In this document: piece by piece, positions 61,879-64,000 of the stretch
How the letters are laid out: the number at the start of each line of letters is the position of its first letter
How positions within the stretch are numbered: the first letter of the stretch is position 1
NCBI RefSeq assembly: GCF_001562255.1
Contig: NZ_CP014301.1
Coordinates: 1,736,001-1,800,000, forward strand
DNA: 64,000 bases
Direction: 5' to 3'
From: Bosea sp. PAMC 26642
GTDB lineage: Bacteria; Pseudomonadota; Alphaproteobacteria; Rhizobiales; Beijerinckiaceae
The notes under the pieces: model-generated
Databases searched by the model: none
What the model was told of the DNA's origin: nothing
What the model saw: only the letters and a program-made list of their open reading frames with translations
Position numbers and translations under genes: made by a program

Positions 61879-63174
61879 CTACTCGTCGGGCGCGTCTACG
61901 ATCGGGTCGTAATGCGCGTCCTCGAAGCCGAGCAGGTTCCAGGATTGGCGCATATGCGGCGGCAGCGGCGCGCTGACGTCGATCGTGCCCTTGCCGCGCG
62001 GATGCGGCAGCACGATGCGGCGCGCCAGCAGGTGCAGCTTGTTCTGGATGCCGCCGGGCAGCTCCCAGTTCTTGATGTTGAAGTATTTCGGATCGCCGAC
62101 GATCGGATGGCCGATATGGGCGGCGTGCGCGCGCAGTTGGTGCGTGCGGCCCGTTACCGGCTTCAGCGACAGCCAGGCAAGTTTCTGCGCCGCCGTCTCG
62201 ACCACGGCATAATAGGTCACGGCGTGCATGGCGCCGTCGTCGCCATGCTTGGCCACGGCCATGCGCTGGTCGCCGTCATAAGCCTCCTCGCGGGCGAGAT
62301 AGGTCGAGATCCGGCCCTGCCGGACGCGCGGCACGCCGGCCACCAGCGCCCAGTAGACCTTGCGTGCCGAACGCGAGCGGAACGTCTTTGCCAAAGTCGC
62401 GGCGGCAAAGCGCGATTTCGCGATGACGAGGCAACCGGCCGTGTCCTTGTCCAGACGGTGGACGAGGCGCGGCTTCTGTCCGCTCTTGTCGATCAGGACA
62501 TCGAGCATCTGATCGACATGGCGCGTCGTGCCCGAGCCGCCCTGCACGGCCAGGCCGGCCGGCTTGTTCAGCACGATGACGTCGTCATCCTCGTAGAGCG
62601 TGATCGAGCGCAGGAATTCCGCCGTGTCGTCATCGGCCTTGAGCGAGCGCGGACGCTGCTCCTGCGGGTCGAGCCGCAGCGGCGGAATCCGCACCGTCTG
62701 GCCCTCTTCGAGCCGGTCCTTGCTGTCGGCCCGCTTGCCGTTGACGCGCAGCTCGCCCTTGCGGACGATGCGCTGGATGTGGCCGAAGGAAAGTTGCGGA
62801 AAACGCGTTTCGAGAAAGCGGTCGATCCGCATCTCGTTCTCGTCGGGCGTCACCACGAGCTGCTGCACGCCGGTCGCCAACACCTGCGCCGTCTCGGCCT
62901 TGATCTCGGCGCGGGTCGGAACAGGAGCGACCGCCGCCGGCTTCCGCGCGGCAGGCTGGCGTGGGCCCGCCGGCCGGGGCGCGGGATGATGCGGCGCCGG
63001 GTTGCGGGTCGGCTCAGTGCGCACGACCTCGTCCTCGGCGGCAGCGCGCGGCCTGGCCGGCGCGCGCGAAGGATGGCGCGCATCACGGCTCGGCCGCTTG
63101 CCCTTGGGCGCGCCCGAGGCCGGCGGCCGGCCGCCGCGATTGGCGCCGCCGCCCCGCGTCTTGCCGGGCTTCAT
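61879..63174 (-). CDS. RluC/RluD-type pseudouridine synthase
   Basis: A 431-residue RNA pseudouridine synthase. A Lys/Arg/Pro-rich N-terminal extension of about 95 residues, likely disordered and RNA-binding, precedes an S4 domain (MRIDRFLETRFPQLS, residues ~115-170) and the catalytic domain with LVHRLDKDTAGCLV, where the Asp is catalytic, and LKPVTGRTHQLRAHAA. The family modifies 23S rRNA; RluC versus RluD cannot be set by eye. Its ATG is overlapped by the crcB unit's stop only in the sense that crcB lies downstream by four bases' overlap. The long basic extension is unusual in length. Confidence 0.92.
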   Translation of the reverse strand: MKPGKTRGGGANRGGRPPASGAPKGKRPSRDARHPSRAPARPRAAAEDEVVRTEPTRNPAPHHPAPRPAGPRQPAARKPAAVAPVPTRAEIKAETAQVLATGVQQLVVTPDENEMRIDRFLETRFPQLSFGHIQRIVRKGELRVNGKRADSKDRLEEGQTVRIPPLRLDPQEQRPRSLKADDDTAEFLRSITLYEDDDVIVLNKPAGLAVQGGSGTTRHVDQMLDVLIDKSGQKPRLVHRLDKDTAGCLVIAKSRFAAATLAKTFRSRSARKVYWALVAGVPRVRQGRISTYLAREEAYDGDQRMAVAKHGDDGAMHAVTYYAVVETAAQKLAWLSLKPVTGRTHQLRAHAAHIGHPIVGDPKYFNIKNWELPGGIQNKLHLLARRIVLPHPRGKGTIDVSAPLPPHMRQSWNLLGFEDAHYDPIVDAPDE

Positions 63175-63554
63175 GGCAGGCTCCGCATCAGCGACAACCC
63201 GCCAGCGAGCGCAGCGAGCGAAACCACGACCGAGCCCGCGACATAGATCGCGGCAAGCGACACGTCGCCCCGCTCCCAGAGCGTCATCGCGTCGAGCGAA
63301 AAGGCCGAGAAGGTGGTGAAGCCGCCGAGGATTCCGGTGGTCAGAAACAGCCGCAGGTCCTGCGGCCAGCTATCGCCCGCCTTGAAGGCGAACCAGCCGG
63401 CGACGAGACCCATCAACCCTGAGCCGATGATGTTGATCGCCAGCGTGCCCATGGGAAAGCCGGAGCCGAACCATTTGGGCGAGACGAGATTGACGCCGTG
63501 CCGCAGCACGCCGCCGATGCCGGCGCCGAGAAAGACGAGAAGCGTGGAGATCAT
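63171..63554 (-). CDS. crcB: Fluoride ion channel CrcB/Fluc
   Basis: A 127-residue dual-topology membrane protein with four helices that exports fluoride. Motifs GAGIGGVLRHGVN, GTLAINIIGSGLMG and the pore region GILGGFTTFSAFSLD are all standard. Its stop overlaps the ATG of the pseudouridine synthase by four bases, so crcB is the upstream gene of that pair. No fluoride riboswitch was recognised upstream. Confidence 0.95.
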   Translation of the reverse strand: MISTLLVFLGAGIGGVLRHGVNLVSPKWFGSGFPMGTLAINIIGSGLMGLVAGWFAFKAGDSWPQDLRLFLTTGILGGFTTFSAFSLDAMTLWERGDVSLAAIYVAGSVVVSLAALAGGLSLMRSLP

Positions 63555-63607
63555 GGGAAGGGGATAGCGGGCGGGGGCGTGGCGCACAAACGAAATCGGG
63601 GCGATTC

Positions 63608-63757
63608 TTCCTTCTCCCCTCGGGGGAGAAGGTGGCAGCGCGAAGCGCTGACGGATGAGGGCAGTGCCGGCGCACAAGTAAGCATGTCGAATCAGGGCTA
63701 TCCTTCCCTCATCCGACCCGGCTGCGCCGGGCCACCTTCTCCCCCGAGGGGAGAAGG
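63608..63757. repeat. Large inverted repeat between crcB and rarA
   Basis: Two arms of about 50 bases face each other: CTTCTCCCCTCGGGGGAGAAGG plus a GGATGAGGG segment on the left (63608-63665), and CCCTCATCC plus CCACCTTCTCCCCCGAGGGG on the right (63705-63757). Each end is itself a small hairpin. This type of CTTCTCCC/CCCTCATCC element is different from copies A-D. It could act as a terminator for rarA. Arms given here in shortened form. Confidence 0.7.
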
Positions 63758-63764
63758 GAAAGGC

Positions 63765-64000
63765 CTACTCCCCCCGCTCCTCCCGCAGCTTCGCCCAATA
63801 CTCCAGCCGCTTCCTGATCTCGCGCTCGAAGCCGCGCTCCGGCGGGTCGTAGAACACCTGCCGGCCGAGCGCGTCGGGCCAGTAGTTCTGCCCCGAGAAC
63901 GCGTCGGGTGCGTCGTGGTCATAGGCATAGGCGGCGCCGTAGCCCTCATCCTTCATCAGCTTCGTCGGAGCGTTGAGGATCGTCTTGGGCGGCATCAGCG
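63765..64000 (-). CDS. rarA: Replication-associated recombination protein RarA, C-terminal fragment
   Basis: The last ~78 codons of a gene running off the window. The tail LMPPKTILNAPTKLMK...YGAAYAYDHD, NYWPDALGRQVFYDPPERGFE and RLEYWAKLREE is the standard C-terminus of the AAA+ ATPase RarA/MgsA, which acts at stalled replication forks. The AAA+ motor part is outside. Confidence 0.9.
   Translation of the reverse strand, partial: LMPPKTILNAPTKLMKDEGYGAAYAYDHDAPDAFSGQNYWPDALGRQVFYDPPERGFEREIRKRLEYWAKLREERGE

Overview
The window is high-GC chromosomal DNA of an alphaproteobacterium, most likely of the order Hyphomicrobiales (Rhizobiales). The clade call is inference. It rests on an NDUFA12-type complex I accessory subunit, a B12-dependent class II ribonucleotide reductase, a PcaQ/pca locus with a rhizobial-type operator, a BA14K-family protein, an ExoR-like Sel1 protein, and the ~110-bp palindromic dispersed repeats and crowded operons usual in Bosea- and Methylobacterium-like genomes. 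Genus cannot be fixed from sequence alone.

Layout. 1-6.3 kb: a cut-off secreted protein, a split chromate transporter (two half-size ChrA), the NDUFA12-like subunit and nrdJ. 6.4-12.8 kb: a seven-gene minus-strand operon of four glycosyltransferases, an acyl-CoA dehydrogenase, a PIG-L deacetylase and a NodS-like methyltransferase. I cannot match it to a named pathway, and it is the best candidate for an undescribed biosynthetic system. 13.2-13.8 kb: a cytochrome b561.

14-41.8 kb is an aromatic-acid catabolic supercluster in three parts. (i) A quinate/shikimate module: QuiC-type 3-dehydroshikimate dehydratase, a divergent shikimate dehydrogenase, a Gfo/Idh oxidoreductase and a polar-amino-acid-type ABC importer, divergent from a TetR regulator across two operators 31 bp apart; then aroQ with a divergent GntR regulator. 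(ii) The protocatechuate branch of the beta-ketoadipate pathway, pcaD-C-(F remnant)-I-J-H-G-B, divergent from pcaQ with a PcaQ-box-like palindrome; pcaF survives only as a ~40-codon N-terminal stub. (iii) A gallate/4-oxalomesaconate lower pathway (galD, galB, galC/ligK) with a Bug-type binding protein, an oxidoreductase and a LysR regulator, followed by a LivFGMHK-type ABC importer, a MetE-core-like protein and an extradiol dioxygenase. Together they predict import of plant-derived hydroaromatic and aromatic acids, conversion to protocatechuate or 4-oxalomesaconate, and delivery to the TCA cycle; the final thiolase step must be supplied elsewhere.

42-64 kb is mostly housekeeping: rsgA, a HerA-like ATPase, UPF0114, BA14K, xth, an exoR-like gene overlapping ilvD, a VTT-domain membrane protein, an SDR, a bacterial ceramidase homologue, an acyl-CoA carboxylase beta subunit, lipB, an orphan FliN, tRNA-Leu(GAG), mgtE, a GH25 lipoprotein, a HAD phosphatase, a Cys-repeat secreted protein, an RluC/D-type pseudouridine synthase, crcB and the 3' end of rarA. 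Four copies of one ~110-bp palindromic repeat lie only in this part, plus one different inverted repeat before rarA. Within operons, neighbouring genes are very often joined by 4-bp ATGA/GTGA/TTGA overlaps, which fixed many start codons.
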